From: Sarcomyxa edulis
Taxonomy: Eukaryota > Basidiomycota > Agaricomycetes > Agaricales > Mycenaceae
Assembly (NCBI GenBank): GCA_009761415.1
Contig: QUOL01000007.1
Location: 248,001-312,000, forward strand
Length of the DNA: 64,000 nucleotides
Direction: 5' to 3'
This document shows positions 38,226 through 49,147 of this stretch, piece by piece; position 1 is the first letter of the stretch, and every line of letters begins with the position of its first letter. Position numbers and translations under genes: made by a program. Under the pieces are notes generated by a model. That model was not told the DNA's origin. It ran no database searches and saw only the letters and a list, made by a program, of their open reading frames with translations.

Positions 38226-38750
38226 CTATCGTCGTGACCCAGATGATGAAGCCGCCGCCGTCTGCTGTCGTCGTAAAGCATCTCCATACTCATGTAGCTG
38301 AGACACGAACCCGAAATTGGGGTCCGCTATTCTCCGTTTCGATTTGATGTATTGAATGGCTTGCGTCGGCGTCCAAGAGTACTGTGCCATCAAAAACGCG
38401 GCTACCACGCTAACGCTGCGACTGATTCCTTCAGCACAATGCACTAGGACCCTCGCTTCCGGGTCGCGGAGCGCGTCGTAGAGAAAGGCGGTGGTTGTTG
38501 GGAGGTGTTCGACGAGCTCAGCGAACGGAAAGTCTTCTAGGGGAATTTGGGCGTGACGTATCGTGAGTTCTTGGGGTAGAGCGACGAAACCACGCATTGT
38601 GGAGAGGACGTGAGTGATTCTGAGAGACGAGAGTGTAGCAGCGTTTTCTGCCACACAGAGATCTGAGATGTACAGTCTGGGTATAATTTGGGTAGCACGA
38701 GATGGACCTCTCGAGATTGACGGCGCAGGGGTGGGCCATGACTGCATCAT
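38226..38750 (-). CDS. Dual-specificity protein phosphatase
   Basis: An intronless frame of 174 residues starting MMQSWPTPAPSISRGPSRAT. The core begins IIPRLYISDLCVAEN, the usual DUSP opening. IPLEDFPFAELVEHLP supplies the likely general-acid Asp. VLVHCAEGISRSVSVVAAFL is the active-site HCxxGxSRS loop with Cys and Arg. YIKSKRRIADPNFGFVSQLH is the conserved C-terminal helix region. It is an atypical, domain-only DUSP without a MAP-kinase-binding region, and the C-terminus is a short Ser-rich tail. Substrate not predictable. The frame is complete. Confidence 0.93.
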   Translation of the reverse strand: MMQSWPTPAPSISRGPSRATQIIPRLYISDLCVAENAATLSSLRITHVLSTMRGFVALPQELTIRHAQIPLEDFPFAELVEHLPTTTAFLYDALRDPEARVLVHCAEGISRSVSVVAAFLMAQYSWTPTQAIQYIKSKRRIADPNFGFVSQLHEYGDALRRQQTAAASSSGSRR

Positions 38751-39767
38751 AGTTTGGGAGAGTTGCTGGGGGTAAGTTGAAAAGCCAGTGGGCTAAGAGA
38801 AGGTGGGTTTTTAACGGCCAAGGTACCTGGCATAAGTGGACCAAGCACTTACCATAATAGCGTAGCAGCAGGACATCGAGCCACCTCCGTACGTATTGCT
38901 TCGACGAAGAATAAAGCTTGGGTGCACGGCACGATAATTGCAAGTTCAAGAATGGATAGGTCAAAGCAGCGACTCAGGCCCAGGAGCGCTGTGGGTTGTA
39001 CCTTGCGAGGGATTGAAGTGGCAGGCACCTCTCAAGGCTCTTTAAGCGATTTAATTTAGGCGCAGTTACCGTATATCAAATTATAACTACCGAGGCGGAA
39101 TGTCTCCCGGACAGTCTGTTCACATTTGAGTTGTCGGGACACAGGCAGGAGGACAGACAGAGATGGAGAATTGAAGCTGTGGCATCGGAGACGGGTCCAC
39201 AATTTCTGAACAGCCACACACACTCTCACCGTCCGGGGAACACATCAGAACTAGTCCCATCAATGATGCGGCAACACTGAAAACCCCGTCTTTCCCCCGA
39301 AGCCGAGGCTGCAAAATGCGATACAGAGACACGCCTGGCTTTGATGGATCTATACTGGACTTTACTAGACCTCAGGTCTCAGTTGCTGACTGTTGCCATC
39401 ATCCAACGCTCCACCCCATGGAGGCCTAGGAGTAGAAATGGCAAAAAAAAATATGTAAGCATGCTAGACGTCTTGAACGAACGCCGACAACAGATAACCG
39501 AACCTCGAGCATCAAATGGCGTGATACGAGGAAAGGAAACTGTTTCCTGATTGGATCCGGGGCTTGCATTTTCAGAGGATCCCTGGAATAGACATCGAGG
39601 CACCGTCAGGATCATCACGAGAATAATAGACGCGCGTAGTATCTGATCATGATCCATCAGTGTTGCTGCATTTCGGATGCCAGAGGAAGTACAAATGCCT
39701 TTTTCAAATGTCATGACTGAGATTTATAATCAGTGGCGCTGAATGGAAAGAGATCAAACTTTTCGCT
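38751..39767. other. Intergenic region, nothing recognised
   Basis: This includes the phosphatase promoter. A 70-codon minus-strand frame at 39120-39332 has a hydrophobic start and several Cys, but no recognisable pattern. No repeats were seen. Confidence 0.4.
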
Positions 39768-40450
39768 CACACTTCGTTGAAAGACATCTCGTTGATTTTT
39801 GAGGAATGAAAATCTAGGAACCAAACAAATGAAAATCAGTCCGTGCAAACGAAAGTTAGCTGCGAAACCGGCTCCACTTTGAATGTCCTCGAGTACTTTG
39901 ACATCGTCTATTGTGACGAAACTGATGGCGGAACAACTGCGTTCGCTTCGGGATATACGTTGGGCGGTATCCTTCCCTCGTGGGCAGGTCATAGTTGATG
40001 AATAGGGAAGCTTGCAGGACGTCACTGTCCCGAGAGGATTGATCAGTTGTAATCAGCACGTAATGTGATCCGGGGCGGAGTTCTTTGACGCCTCCTGCTT
40101 GTCCTGGCCTATATCGTCACGCTATCATCATCAGCGGGGTATAGCACGAGGCAGAGACAGTATACAAGCATACAAGCGCGAAGCCTACGAGTCCCCTCGC
40201 AAGTATCTGGTCCATCAGCCAGGTACCCTTGTCCCTACTGCTGCAAGGAGTGACGGTCTGATATATCAACTCGCGCATGACGGTTTCATACAGATCGCAA
40301 AGTGTATCGAGCTTCCATTCCTCCCTTTCGACAGAGATATAGGATTGTTCGATAAGTATGTTGGAAGGCTAGCTCAGAGACATCTACCTGAGCCTCCAGT
40401 GAATCACCTACATCTCCAGGAAGAATGTTGGTGAGTGGAATAGTACCAGA
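39768..40450 (-). pseudogene. eIF4A 3'-half pseudogene
   Basis: It is collinear with the C-terminal half of the intact eIF4A gene about 1.7 kb to the right, on the same strand. Matching blocks include the eIF4A C-terminal exon (near 39775), LITTD... and INYDLPT... (39856-40059, corresponding to [20 protein letters not shown] and [11 protein letters not shown]), [14 protein letters not shown] (against [14 protein letters not shown]), and a well-preserved stretch at 40265-40350 corresponding to [20 protein letters not shown]. Frames are broken by several shifts, and the ATPase half (motifs Q, I, II, III) is absent. I infer an old partial tandem duplication. Confidence 0.85.
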
Positions 40451-41366
40451 GGTGTCCTTACCTTCGATGACATCCGAATCGACGGGCATGATGTGATCTA
40501 GGCAAAATGATAAATTGGCTCTCGTTCAGGTCTCGTTGAGTCTACAGACGAACTTCAACAGAGGGGAAGGGGACGAGATCATTAGAAGTCACGACAGTCC
40601 TTAGAGTTACACTCGAGGTCGGCAAGACGGAAAATCGACCATAAAAGAATGCAAGATCTACGAGAGGGTTGTTGAAGAAGTTTACAGCTTCCTGATTAGG
40701 CGATAAGATCACACGTGACACTGTATCTCGACGCGTGGCTGACGCGTCTTGTCATGACGGGTGCGTATCTTTGACTCTTTTTCCCCTTTTGGCAGTGTAC
40801 GGATGTCTTCGAAGGACTTAGAGTGAATACGGTTAGGTCTGATAATGCAAGTACGTACATCAAAATGGTCAATTGCCCCCGAGCTATGCACTTAGTTGTG
40901 TCTCATTTGTATGTGTTAGAACTGCGCGCCTTCGGATCCAAGTCTAGCGGGCAACACTGCCAAAGTGACTAAGGACCCGGAGCTCTCAATACCTGTAACT
41001 CTAATACAGGTATACCGCATATTTGCAAAGTACGGTCATATAGGGATTGTCCTGTGTCTAGCGGTGTCTGACGCACTATCCAATCTTATTCGCAGAGCCT
41101 TTATAGACATAGAATGATCATGATGCTTATGACTCACATATGCACGCCATCTATTCTTACTTCTTCGAGACTACTGCGGGGTGTTGATCGCTGTGCACCA
41201 CAAAACTTGACGTCTGACTATCGATCATGTCGGGAAAAGAAATTTTAGATAGCTAAACAGCGAGACGGAGCGCTCCGTCTACAGGATGACGGTGAGATTT
41301 TGGAGACGATGAGACTCAATCAAACGGAAGTTGGACCAGGGTGAGAAACAGTGGCCGCTAGGACGA
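40451..41366. other. Spacer between eIF4A pseudogene and eIF4A
   Basis: No gene was seen. The right side should contain the 3' UTR of eIF4A. Confidence 0.4.
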
Positions 41367-42995
41367 TTAGATAAGATCACTATGAGTGATAGTTGAGATC
41401 AGCATCATGACACTACGGGATGAAGCAGGGGAGACACTACTCACGCGACGTTCAAGGGCATCTCGTCGATTTGAGTGTTATAGAACTCTAGAATAGAACA
41501 AAGAGACATAGACGGCATCAGTTCGTGAACAATGGCCGCGAGCCCAGAATGCCACCCACGTTCAATATCCCGGAGCATCCTAACATCGTCTGTCGTTACA
41601 AAGTTGATGGCGACACCTTTCCGTCCGAAACGACCACCGCGACCGATACGGTGGATGTAGTTTTCTCTGTTCGTGGGCAGATCATAATTGATGACGAGCG
41701 AGACTTGCTGGACATCAATGCCACGAGCCAGGAGATCAGTTGTGATCAGCACACGAGATGATCCGGATCGGAATTCTTTCATCAACACCTCCCTCTGCTT
41801 TTGCTCCATATCACCATGCTGGGTAATGAAAATGCGAGTGAAGCATCAGTGGTACGAACAACAGAAGGTAGATAGATGATATCCATCCATACCATCGCGG
41901 AGACGGTGAACTCCCGGGAGTGCATTTTTTCCGTTAGCCAGTCCACCTTCCGCCTAGTGTTGCAGAAGATGACGGCCTGCGTGATTGTAACCGTTTCATA
42001 GAGATCGCAAAGCGTGTCGAGTTTCCACTCCTCCTTTTCGACGGCAATATAGAATTGCTTGATACCTTCGAGCGTTAGCTCATCCCTCTTGACCAGTATC
42101 CTGACCGGATCGCCTATATCTCCGAGATAAGAGGGTGCGTTGAAGATTGGTAAAGACGAGGACATACGCATGAATCGCTTGGTCACCTCTAACACTTCCG
42201 CAGGCATAGTCGCGGACAAGAGCACAACCTGAGTATCACTCGGCAACAACTGGAAAATTTCGTAAATCTGGTCTTTGAACCCACGAGAAAGCATTTCGTC
42301 GGCCTCATCAAGACAGAATATCTTTATATGATCCGTCCTGAGAGCCCTCCGGTTGATCATATCAAAAACTCGACCCGGAGTTCCGACGACTATGTGAGCA
42401 GCTTGAAGATTAGCGATGTCTTCCCGAACATTGGTGCCTCCCACACAGGCATGACATTCAATGTTCAGATAATCGCCAAGAGCAACGACGACCTTTTGGA
42501 TTTGTTGGGCTAGTTCGCGGGTAGGAGCAAGTATTAGCGCCTGTATACCCTTGACTGACATGTCCAGCTGTTGAAGGATGGATATTGAGAATGTGGCGGT
42601 CTTGCCAGTGCCCGACTGCGCCTGGGCGATTACATCGTGGCCCTTGACGACTGGTACGATGGCTCGCTGTTGAATAGCAGACGGCCGTTCGAAACTTTCA
42701 GAAAAGATCAATAGTCGCTCATTGGGGTTTATGCAGAAAGGTGATTCACCCGTAAGCATAAACGCCTCGAAGCAGTTCGGGCTTCAAGTCCATGTTATCA
42801 AAGCTATCCATAGAGAATCAACTACCTGCCCAATGCTCTCTATGATAACATGATTTCTCACTTGTCAATGACCTGATCCCAGTTGGACTCGATCTCTCCC
42901 TCTTGTACATCTTGAAGTGATTCTTCTCTGTCGATTATCGAAAGTCAGAACCTGAACCTGGAACAGGGTATGGAGATGGACACGAACGCTGACAT
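41367..42995 (-). CDS. TIF1: Translation initiation factor eIF4A, DEAD-box RNA helicase
   Basis: This ATP-dependent helicase unwinds mRNA 5' leaders within eIF4F. Exon 1 is ATG TCA GC (start 42995). Splicing gives [20 protein letters not shown], then [20 protein letters not shown] | [12 protein letters not shown] (Q motif), AQSGTGKT (I), APTRELAQQ (Ia), GTPGR (Ib), DEAD (II), SAT (III), [13 protein letters not shown] (IV), [10 protein letters not shown] (V) and [13 protein letters not shown] (VI). It ends [20 protein letters not shown] at 41367-41369. The VADLI tail and the D-N-F-D-N-M start fit eIF4A rather than the eIF4A-III/Fal1 branch. The intron that ends at 42809 uses a GATAG acceptor; an upstream CAG would bring in an in-frame TGA. 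No lesion was seen. Confidence 0.96.
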
Positions 42996-43423
42996 GGCTT
43001 ATTTTTCTTTGGAAATACAATACAGGTAGCGAGCCTTCGTAAAAATTTTGAAGTCAGAGCTTGACGATGGGGGAGCGTCGTTCAAGACCGAGTCGGAGTG
43101 TGTTTCTCCAGCTTTCTTCGATCCGGATCTTACCGACCTCGGTTTCTCATAAACTCCGTGTCTCTTCGCCGTTCTCACCATCCAACATGATTGATAGACT
43201 ATATTAATACAGGAGGTCAAGTTAAGACAGAAAAAATGGGAATACATGTGGAGAGACAAAGCATGGAATGACGCAGATCCTTGCTGTGTTGACTCGAACA
43301 ACATTATCCATGTAGGAAAGTCGAGTATGTGGATACTGAAAGCTTCAATGGGTCGACAGACTTGACAGCTTGAGAGGAAGCAGAGAGTCCCATGGAAGAT
43401 AGCTAAGGAATGAGATTGAGGAG
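42996..43423. other. Intergenic region upstream of eIF4A
   Basis: This is probably the eIF4A promoter and 5' leader. No gene or repeat was seen. Confidence 0.4.
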
Positions 43424-43750
43424 ATGAGCTTCTACCCCCGTCAGAAGAATGTGATAGCTCACTGGCACCCAGTGATTAATGTTGAGGACGTCGCCTCACT
43501 TTCTCGAGAGGTTCGTAGGCTTTCACTTGTCCTTTCGTCTCGAGCCTCTTTCGTACAGGATAGGTATAACGAGATGAGTAGTCGACTCGGAGCGTCACTG
43601 AGTCATGACATCCGCGACGTTTCTGCCAGTGTATGGGGCATGGAGCGTCTGGTAGTCCTGGTCATTCATCATGTGGCGTTGGATCGTACCTCAAGTTCAG
43701 GCCGCAAGTTGAAGTTGAGGCTGAAGCTGAAGCGCTGGCGAGGAGGCTAG
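43424..43750 (+). CDS. Small unrecognised reading frame ending at a MITE
   Basis: 108 codons from ATG 43424 (MSFYPRQKNVIAHWHPVINV...). The middle is helical-looking (VASLSREVRRLSLVLSSRAS) and the end is basic (KLKLRLKLKRWRGG). Its stop codon TAG at 43748-43750 is the first three bases of the inserted element. Without the insertion it would run seven codons further to TAG. No family is recognised and no splice sites are evident. It could be a small gene in front of HEL2 or chance. Confidence 0.25.
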   Translation: MSFYPRQKNVIAHWHPVINVEDVASLSREVRRLSLVLSSRASFVQDRYNEMSSRLGASLSHDIRDVSASVWGMERLVVLVIHHVALDRTSSSGRKLKLRLKLKRWRGG

Positions 43751-44439
43751 GGTTGGGTATAAAACTAAGCCGAGGTAAGATACCTAGGTAACTTACAAAT
43801 CCCAAAACGGTCGAGGTAAATTACCGTATAAAACTGTAACTTACATATTTTCCCACGCTCTCGGGAGGGCGTGAGAGGGCGTTTTTTTCTTCCGCTGGCG
43901 CGTTTTGTAGGGTTTTGAGCACTTGAGCACATACTAGGGTGTCTAAGGTATGACTGAACAGGATTCAAACTTAGAGAAGACAATCCACAAAATTTGCGGA
44001 GCAACCGTGGGTCTCGGCACTTGCCGGTTAGTACCGAGTTGGTACAAGTTTTCTGCACATTTAGGTAGAGAAAAAATGACATTTGTATGTATGTATCTTC
44101 AAGTGATGCTCGAGAACTCTTGTTTTGCAAAGTTGGAAGATTTTTCACAGAGTACAGCACTCTCTGCTCTTGATGTATTTCGGTCGCGTGACAAGATTTT
44201 TTAATGAAATCTCTACCGACATTTTGTTCATATTTTGAGGTCCGTGCACCGTTAGCGACGGTCTGAAGACACTCAAGACAGACTTTACTGAAGGTTTCCC
44301 CATAACCTTGAGATGACTTTGGAGTTATATACCATTGATACATGCCCGATTAGGTCGATGTATGATACCTGTAAGTTACAGTAAGTTACCATGTAACTTA
44401 CACGATGTAACTTACACCCGAGTTTTACACGCAACCCTA
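43748..44439. mobile_element. hAT-like MITE upstream of HEL2
   Basis: This 692-bp element has inverted ends TAGGGTTGGGTATAAAACT (left) and TAGGGTTGCGTGTAAAACT (right, reversed), 17 of 19 bases identical. A perfect 8-bp duplication GAGGAGGC flanks it (43740-43747 and 44440-44447), as hAT transposases make. Both subterminal regions carry repeats of the near-palindrome GTAACTTAC/GTAAGTTAC, at least six copies. No transposase domain is recognised. A 192-codon minus-strand frame (43765-44343) nearly fills the element but has no known signature. Confidence 0.88.
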
Positions 44440-44684
44440 GAGGAGGCCGAGTCGAATTGGAGTCGATTTAGTTGAATCATTCCTCTGGAGTGACGAGTCA
44501 CGGTGGACGTCCAGATACTGTCAGTGTCACATACACGTGGTCGGATGTTATGCACCGGAACCGAAACATAACGATTAGTCAGCACCAGTCAAGTTTTCTC
44601 CCTCGGACCTTCAAATTGCCTCCAAATCTCCCCAAATCTCAAACTAAATACTCCTTCTCAGCTAGCTATACTATCGTCAAACGC

Positions 44685-47277
44685 ATGGCTTCTCAATCCA
44701 ATACTCAACCCCCATCACGCCCCAGCTCTGGTCCACGTGGCAATAACAAGAGAGGCGGGAGCAGGGGACGCGGCGGAAATCGCGGACAACCCCGAAATCG
44801 CGACGTTGCTGGCAAGGCGCCTGAGGGTGGTATCGTGAATAATGATACATCTCCACCATCAGTATCCGAAACCAAAGAGGATAATCCCAAGGACGAGGAA
44901 GAAGTCTGCTGGATTTGTGCCGAGCCTGTGAAATATTATGCTGTCTCGGAATGCAATCATCGCACATGTCATGTGTGCGCTCTTCGATTGCGAGCCTTGT
45001 ATAAGAAGCCAGATTGTACTTTTTGTAAAGTGAGTTGACTATTGAACCATTCAAATGTGCGATGCTAACCAAAATTCAGGACCCACAACCATCCGTAATA
45101 TTCACAACATCCCCGGACAAACTATTTGCTTCCTTCAAACCGGAAGACATACCGTACAAAGACTCTAAACTGGCGATCTTCTTCGAAACGCAGGAAATGA
45201 TGGAAGAGACACTGATCCTCCTGCGTTTCAATTGTCCGGACCCAGATTGTGATTATCTTGGAAACGGATGGGGAGATCTCAAACTACACACCCGTGCATC
45301 TCATGGAAAGCTCATGTGGTGAGTGATATCATCGTCGAAATTTGTATCTCTACCATTGAAATCAACACCGCAGTGATCTTTGCATCCGATTCAAAAAGGT
45401 ATTCGCACACGAACACGCGTTATATCAACCCAATCAACTACCTCTACATCTTCCCTCCATGCCTCACCGAGGTGCCAAAAACAATTCTAAAGAGCAAATA
45501 GAAGGCGGCGTGCACCCACTATGCGAATTTTGCCGCGAGTGCTTTTTCAGCAGCGACGAATTGTATCCCCACATGCGGGAGAGACACGAAGAATGCTTCG
45601 TTTGCAAACGGAACGATATCAGAGATCAATAGTAGGTCTCATGCCAACTCTTTCCATGTTTGATCGTTATGTTAACGGTATGCCTCAGCTTTCAAAACTA
45701 TGAAAGTCTGGTGAGTCTCGCGCAATAACTGTGAACTATTTCAGGTACTAACAAGGCATTAGGAGAAACATTTTACGTACGCCCATCACCCATGCACCCA
45801 ACCTCATTGCCTAGTCCGCAAATTTGTAGTGTTCAATTCGGCATTAGATCTAAAGGCACACATGGTAGAAGAGCATGGTGCAGATATGACCGCTCGGGAT
45901 AAAAAAGACGCCCGCAGGATAGAAGCCGAATTCGGATTCGAAGAAGTAGGTGCTGGTGGAAGTAGTGGGGGTAGACGTGGTCACCGAGATCGAGGAGATC
46001 GTGAACGTGAACGTGAACCACCGCCGCAGCAGCAAGGAGGTCCACCTCCTAGTCTCCGTCCTAATGGCGGAGGCCGCCGTAGGGAGGGATTTGGCTCTAA
46101 TCTCACGGTGGAAAATAGCGCGACGCCAACGGCTGGACCGAGTCGTCGTGCATCGCCTTCCCCACCGCCCGATAATGCAGATCCCGCAGCAGCCGAGTAA
46201 GTCTGGTACATTCATCGTTCAATCAGTCAACAAATTGCTTATCAAAATCCGTTTACACAGGAGGTTCTCTTCGTTCATTGCTCGTCTGCAGTCATTGTCG
46301 AGTAACCCAGCTTCAGCTGTGCCTGCTGTCAAATCTGCCATTCGGTCATACCGTTCGTCAGAATCCAGCGCCCGAGATCTCATCTCCACTATCTGGAATG
46401 TTTTAGAGCGGCATCTCGAGCACACCGCCAGCGTTGTCAATGCATTTGTAGACATTCTGGACGAGGAAGAGAAGAAACAGGATCTGTTGAGTTCGTGGAA
46501 GGGTTTCGAGCTCGAGGTAAACATTCCTCGTCTATCTTCAGTCGTAATCGTGGACTGACCATGCTTCTCCGTTTACAGCAACGCAGACAATTCCCCGACC
46601 TCGTCCCAGTGGCTATAGGTAGCGGATACGCCGCCATAACTACCGGCCGCGTCCTCAACGCTAAACATTCCACTGCCTCGCGCTCCCATCAACAATCCTC
46701 ACGCCAAGTCTGGGATCGTGTAGCACAAGCCGCCAGTTCCTCCTCATTCGCTTCCTCTTCCAACCGTACCCCCACTCCAAGACTCTCTGACCGTTTCCCT
46801 CCCCTACAAGCCGCAGCCGCCGCCCCCTCCCTCCCACCTCCAATAAACCCCAGCGCCAATCACCCCCCAGCATTCCGCCAAGGCCCACGCAACACTCCTT
46901 GGTCCTCCAGCGCCAGCGCCAGCACCTCACGACCCAGTCCACCCATCTCCCGACCCGCTTCATCATCATCATCACGCACCCGCCCCGGTCCCCCACCTCC
47001 GAAATTATCAAATGCGTTGTTTCCGGAATTACCAACGGCGAGTTCGAATAAACAAAGGGCGCCGGTGAGCGGAAATGTTTCGTTGAGAAATATATTGGGG
47101 AATCCAGCTCCTCCTGCTGCGCCTGCTTGGCAAGCCGGAGGGTCTGCTGGTAATGGTGGTAATGAGGCTCCACAGGTGGCAGCGGAATCTGGGAGTGGCA
47201 ATGACCCGCCGAAGGGAAAGAAGGGGAAGGGGAAGGGGAAGCAGACGCTATTTACTCTGGGGTCTTTTCCGACATGA
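44685..47277 (+). CDS. HEL2: RING-type E3 ubiquitin ligase Hel2/ZNF598, ribosome quality control
   Basis: Hel2 detects collided ribosomes and ubiquitinates small-subunit proteins to start quality control. The start at 44685 gives MASQSNTQPPSRPSSGPRGN and an RGG-rich N-terminus. The RING finger is CWICAEPVKYYAVSECNHRT followed by CHVCALRLRALYKKPDCTFC. Then come DPQPSVIFTTSPDKLFASFK, the zinc fingers CPDPDCDYLGNGWGDLKLH..H and CEFCRECFFSSDELYPHMRE..H..CFVC, KFVVFNSALDLKAHMVEEHG, and a long low-complexity C-terminus rich in Pro, Ser and Gly with a basic KGKKGKGKGKQTLF end, stop at 47277. About seven short introns were spliced. A near-full set of Hel2 hallmarks and no lesion. A MITE ends 245 bp upstream of the start. 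Confidence 0.93.
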
Positions 47278-49147
47278 TCTCAGTCTAGGACACACATGTA
47301 CAGGTCCTTTTGGACATGTCTGTATAGACAGTCCACCGAGCCCATCTACTCTTTCACACGTGTTGTTTGGTTCGAACATTCATGCCAAATAGGAAACTAT
47401 CTTGGCTCATGAGTTGACGGCGTCTGGCCTGAGTAGACTGGCTTCTCTGATCTCCGTGTCCGGAGACAAGTGCAAATCGAGTTCGGTAATTGCCCACTCT
47501 GTGAGAATGGAAGTCGAAAGAGCAAGATACTTTCTACACACAGGCCTTGAGGCGTACTAGGTGCGTTGTGCCACTCACAAGAAAGCCGTAGTCTCGACAA
47601 ATTTGCCTCATTGAGTCAACATTGAGTACCTCCTGGTGCGGGGAAATGAAGAGTAGGTCTCGTGAGTGCTGCTTGACACACTGGTACTTGACAGACTGGA
47701 TCGATCTGAAACCAAGTTTATGGATCAATGGAGGTTCATGGTCTATGAAGCTGAGAGGAGTCTAGGACTCGTTTGCTCACAGAGCTCGAGGTATACCGGT
47801 GACTGATCACTAGAAGGGAAAGCCTGACGGTCTGTAGACACAGAAAGCTTGCCTTTCGATACAGATATCTGCTTTCAGGCGCACGTGATTCGCACCGAAG
47901 TAGCACGACTCGGTAAAAGCCGAGTCGCTTTTTCGCTTCCTCGACCAGTTCGCCAGCTCAGGCATTTGGGGGATACGCCACCATCATTGCAAATCTACAA
48001 GATTCGTTGTCTCAATTGCAGCCCAGACATCGTGAGGCCGTGAGGACTTCCGCAGAAAGTCCTTGCTGTCAGTGCTTGTGTCGCGATCGAAAATAGTGGA
48101 AAATCTTCAAATGAGTCCACTGGACTTTACGCGCTTAAGCAGCCAAAGGTATCAATGTTGATGCTTCTCAGCTTATCAGTACTGCGGATTTTCGAGCATC
48201 TTTTCTACCCGGACACCGAGTGCAAGATATTGTCTTGACTCCGGTCTTGGCAGATTACGATAATACTGGTACGCAAGGCCGACATACGTCTTCACATTTA
48301 CATTCACTCACGCTTCCATACGATAGCTCGTTCATTGGCCATTGGCTGCCAAGAGCTGCGAGAGGGAGGCTTGAAGGATACTCGTTGAAGTTCTGTATCC
48401 TGGACTTCTATTCAGGCGAGTTGCTCTCTCGTTGCTCCCAATGCTGACACCATTCTCTTGGCCTTTTGACTATACATTAGAAAATCACTGTAATCACCGT
48501 AATGTCGACCGTGCAAATCAAAACACGAGATGTCCACACACCGCTATACCCTGAAGTTGTCGCGATATAACATGGAGCGATACCGCGGCAATCGTTGATC
48601 TTTTCTATGCATATCTATGTATCGTTGAATGATGCATGCGGCAGAACAAGCTCGGCACTGGATACTACTTTGTGAGGCTGTGGCCACGGCAGAACAGACA
48701 TGCATAATTCGTGGCAACGCGATGCTTCCCCCGCTCACGCAACATAACGAAGACTCTATAGATTTCCGCCAAGTCCTCTCTCTTGTGAGCTTTGCGTTTC
48801 GGGCATGTTTGTCCCAACTCCCAAGAATCGTATGGCTTCAGTTCGATCGTAGTCTTCCATACGCTTGTACAGGTCATAACCAGAAATTTTGACTGATCAA
48901 GTCAAAGCTCCTCCTTGGCTTCAGCTTATCCTCTACACTAGTACAGTCTTGGCGTATGCCTACAAGAAGTGGAAGCCTTATCCCGATCGTCGATCATCGG
49001 TATGGAGCACGGTTATTCGCGTATATCGCGGGGTCTTGGGGCTTATAAGTAGTTCGTTTTATTGCTTGTGTTTCAAGTGACGCAGTGCGTTCTTTGTCTT
49101 GTTTCCCTACTATCTCCTAGATTTACCACTCTCGTTGACTGCTCCTC
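47278..49147. other. 1.9-kb region without a recognised gene
   Basis: Only short unmatched frames occur on both strands. One structural item is a perfect 8-bp stem CGACTCGG/CCGAGTCG (47906-47927) followed by five T (47929-47933). The left part holds the HEL2 3' UTR and the right part the promoter of the next gene. Confidence 0.4.

Noticed and set aside
41367..42995. eIF4A-III/Fal1 as identity of the DEAD-box gene
   Set aside because: The N-terminus ([16 protein letters not shown]) and C-terminus (MPLNVADLI) fit eIF4A itself.
43765..44343. 192-codon minus-strand frame filling the hAT-like MITE
   Set aside because: No transposase motif, no zinc finger and no family wording; an AT-rich repeat can keep a frame open by chance.
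46661..47173. Minus-strand frame of 170 codons
   Set aside because: Shadow of the low-complexity C-terminus of HEL2; composition is a mirror of the Pro/Ser-rich coding strand.
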